Origin: Macrotis lagotis
Taxonomy: Eukaryota; Chordata; Mammalia; Peramelemorphia; Peramelidae
NCBI RefSeq assembly: GCF_037893015.1
Contig: NC_133666.1
Span: forward strand, 157,960,498-158,024,497
DNA: 64,000 nt
Reading direction: 5' to 3'
Position 1 is the stretch's first letter. Each line of letters opens with the position of its first letter. The notes beneath the pieces are model-generated. The model ran no database searches. It saw nothing but the letters and a program-made list of their open reading frames with translations, and was not told the DNA's origin. The translations under genes and the position numbers were made by a program. This document shows, piece by piece, positions 22,950 through 64,000 of the stretch.

Positions 22950-23121
22950 CAGCTAGAATAGCTTGAGAGAAGCTGGGAGTTCTTGATCTTCCTAGTGATG
23001 TTCATCTTTGCTAAACACTTAGAGCAATTTTTTCCACTTTGGGCAACCGGCAGCTAGGATAGCTTAAGAGAAGCTGCGAGTTCTTGGTCTAGCTGCTGGT
23101 TGCATAACATCACTAGGAAGA
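22950..23121. repeat. Overlapping direct and inverted repeats (potential stem-loop)
   Basis: Direct repeat: 22950-22989 and 23051-23090, 36 of 40 identical. Inverted repeat 1: TCTTCCTAGTGATGTT at 22987-23002 pairs perfectly with 23106-23121. Inverted repeat 2: GCAACCGGCAGCTAG at 23043-23057 pairs with 23089-23103, 14 of 15. The two inner and outer arms are adjacent on the right side but separated by about 40 bases on the left. Origin unknown. Confidence 0.9.
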
Positions 23122-23564
23122 TACTATGGATGAAACAACTAAAACAGTCTTAGAGTATATCTTGATATGTATCTTGAGAAAACTTATCAGACAGCGCAGA
23201 TTAGAGATTAAAATGAAATGCCTGTTCAGCATTCCAACAAAGTGTGTCATATTTTAAGTATTGGATTCTTATTATGTAACTTAAATGTTTCATGTTTTGA
23301 GCATTTTTTCAATGTGGGTTTATGAATCTTTAGTTTTAAGCATTTCATTTGTTGAAGAAGCAAATAAATAAATCTTATGACCGGTACGGAAAGACTTCAA
23401 GAAGGACGCTGTTATTTCTTTTGGAAAGGCCCAGATATGAGACCCTCTTAAAAATCTTTTCTGTAATTTTCCTCAGATTCCTATTCTAAAGTGGGAGAAT
23501 AATGAACTTTGGAGTCCCAATAAAGTCCATGTGGATCTGCAGGTACATTTATGTATTCATCTTT

Positions 23565-23680
23565 CCCAAAAGAATGTAAACTCGATGAGGGCAAGCCCGG
23601 TTTCATTTTTGTTTCTGAACCCTTATGACATAGCATAGTGCCTAGCTCTTAATGTTTTGTTCATTGTTTCTATAATAACA
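23565..23680 (+). repeat. L2 LINE 3' end
   Basis: 'aatgtaaactcgatgagggc', 'ggtttcatttttgtttctga', 'gcatagtgcctagctctta' match the L2 tail. Confidence 0.75.
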
Positions 23681-23895
23681 ATTCAAGAAGTTTGGTTGAG
23701 TGTGAGAAAATCTTGAGGGTAAAGGGCACCCCATTATAACTGCTGACTTTAAGCTTACCTGAATTACTATATTTTTGCAACACATATTTGTAGTTTAAAC
23801 TCTCATATAAATTTAGCACTTATTATGTATCTAGTTAAGCTGCAAGGGTCACATTCATTCAGGACAACAGCATTTTCCATCTAAAGGGGCAGATT

Positions 23896-23914
23896 GCATG
23901 CTGGGATTTGTAGT
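23896..23914 (-). promoter_or_regulatory. ZNF143 (SBS) binding site
   Basis: The reverse complement reads ACTACAAATCCCAGCATGC, the known ZNF143/Staf promoter motif, with no clear mismatch. It lies about 950 bp before the DMXL1 start codon at the upstream edge of the CpG-rich region. ZNF143 typically activates TATA-less promoters; action on DMXL1 is inferred. Confidence 0.8.
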
Positions 23915-24638
23915 CAACGAGGAGGCCTTGATAAGAAACGCCGAGCAGCCACGGTTCCACTAAATACATTTCTTTTTTGGGGGGGTTTAGAGGCGCTGCT
24001 TTCCGGTCCTCTCGCCAGATGGAAGTTTAGGTGACCATCCAATAATCAGGTAATTAAACCCCACCCTTTCCATTTATCCTTCCCCTGGAGATTGAACAAC
24101 ATATCGCACAGTGCGGCTGCCCACTAGCGCCAACTTGATTCGTTCTTCTCTCGCCCTGGGTGGAGCCTAAAACAGAAGCAAGATGAGGATTGGTCAGGCT
24201 GGAGGAAGTGAAAGGAGTCACGCCCCTCGATTCACTCCCTAACCAGGGGACAACGGCTGTAAAGTCCCTTTAACAACTCCCACCCTATGAGACCCAAGCC
24301 AGGAAATCTCGCGATACGTCTTCTGGCCGGACGGAGAGAGACGCACTCCCAACGATCGAGACCAGTGGAAGCTGGGGCGGGGGGGGGGAGGGAAACGGGT
24401 GACGAGGACCGGAACCGAGAAGGGCCAGGTCGGGGACGAGGCGTGTAGAGACGCTGTGGGCTCACCGCGCCGCCCGGGTTCCACGGAAGCCGCATTCCGG
24501 CGGCTGGAGAGGAAGTCCCTGTCCCCGCTTCCCGGCCCCCGAGCCGGAGAGCCGCGGCCCCGGCGCAGGTAGTTCCGCCCGGGGCGGTGACAGGTGCGCG
24601 CCCTCGCCCCGCCCCCGCCCCGCCCCTCTCCCGTCCTG

Positions 24639-24670
24639 CGCCGCGCCGCGCCGCGCCGCGCCGCGCCGCC
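24639..24670 (+). repeat. (CCGCG)n short tandem repeat in the promoter
   Basis: About six units of a GC-only pentanucleotide, roughly 200 bp before the start codon, in the likely 5' UTR or core promoter. Confidence 0.9.
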
Positions 24671-24783
24671 CCGGAGGAGCCGCGGGCCCTGGCGGAGCGT
24701 CTCCGGGCTGCGCGCCCGTGCCCCGCCGGCGCAGCTCCGCTCCGCTCCCGGGAGCCGCGGGCCCCGCTCCGCCACCCTCGGGC

Positions 24784-24825
24784 ATGAGACTGGCACGGAG
24801 GGCCCGGCCCCCGCTGCGGGAGTGA
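24784..24825 (+). CDS. Possible upstream ORF of DMXL1
   Basis: ATG at 24784 opens 13 codons (MRLARRARPPLRE) and stops at TGA 24823-24825, 36 bases before the main ATG. It would reduce or tune DMXL1 translation if the transcript starts upstream of it. Kozak context is weak (C at -3... A at +4), and the start site of transcription is unknown. Confidence 0.35.
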   Translation: MRLARRARPPLRE

Positions 24826-24861
24826 AGTCAGGAGCCGGCGGCTGCAGGGGGCGGTGACGAC

Positions 24862-63592
<38,731 letters not shown>

Positions 63593-64000
63593 GTAAATAT
63601 TAAAACTTCTGATTGGATGTTGTTTTGTATTTAGAGACAGAAAACATTATTTTCATTAACTTAATTTATTTAGGTAACTAAATGGTTCTTTCACATGAAT
63701 GAAATTCAGACTGCCTGTATATTTTAGACTGTGGTATTGTGATCATTCTTTAACATGCAGTGGCTATATTCAAAATCAGAAACTGGTATCATATGACATT
63801 GTTTGAAAGGTATTGCAAACATCTTTTGACTGTGCATATTGTGAGGTAATTGACTCAGGAGCCTTATATCATGGAAAAACCCAGTGTCATAGAAAGCCAG
63901 TTTTTTTCTTATGCTTCTCTATGCAGTTTCTAGTCAAAAGGAAAAAACAAGAAAGTTAAATTTTCTGCTAGATACTCATCCCCTGAGAAGTCTGAGCAGA
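63593..64000 (+). other. DMXL1: DMXL1 intron 6, partial
   Basis: Begins GTAAAT and runs off the window. No feature recognised. Confidence 0.85.

Noticed and set aside
24100..24700. Divergent (bidirectional) gene sharing the CpG island
   Set aside because: No minus-strand exon with a recognisable protein or splice donor in 1-24 kb. A noncoding divergent transcript cannot be excluded.

Overview
The window is genomic DNA from a marsupial. It is most likely an Australian one close to the dasyurids; that narrower guess rests on resemblance of the short SINEs and is not proven. Reasons: long introns with GT-AG borders, one CpG island, and dense copies of tRNA-derived marsupial SINEs (A box TGGCTAGGTGG, B box GTTCAAATC), CORE-SINEs, L1, half-L1 (ORF1-only), RTE, L2 and MIR remnants. 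No prokaryotic or viral gene organisation is present.

Layout. Positions 1 to about 23.9 kb are intergenic and made mostly of repeats: L1 and RTE fragments, a pogo-type DNA transposon remnant, a solo endogenous retrovirus LTR with a 6-bp target duplication, and a potential stem-loop near 23.0 kb. A CpG-island promoter (about 24.0-25.3 kb, with a ZNF143-type site upstream) drives the only real gene, on the + strand: DMXL1, a rabconnectin-3-alpha-like WD40 protein that works in V-ATPase assembly. Its first six coding exons are at 24862-24948, 39416-39541, 46831-46908, 55367-55445, 61893-62025 and 63526-63592. They join in one open frame of 190 codons, and the gene runs off the right edge.

The introns hold two processed pseudogenes (RPL37A, sense; SF3B3, antisense), a second pogo-type element, a 2.8-kb 5'-truncated L1 and several half-L1 elements. 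Almost all intronic LINE copies are antisense to DMXL1.

The most unusual feature is a composite half-L1 family. One copy (56583-59543, with target duplication) carries ORF1 but no ORF2, and its 3' UTR contains two tandem antisense SINE bodies plus a third fragment. A second, truncated copy (about 52792-53670) has the same two SINE bodies at the same place with shared diagnostic changes, while a relative (about 51071-54774) lacks them. The SINEs were therefore captured and then copied as part of the LINE. The captured SINEs also differ from the window's free SINEs mainly by T-to-C changes, that is A-to-G in the LINE transcript.
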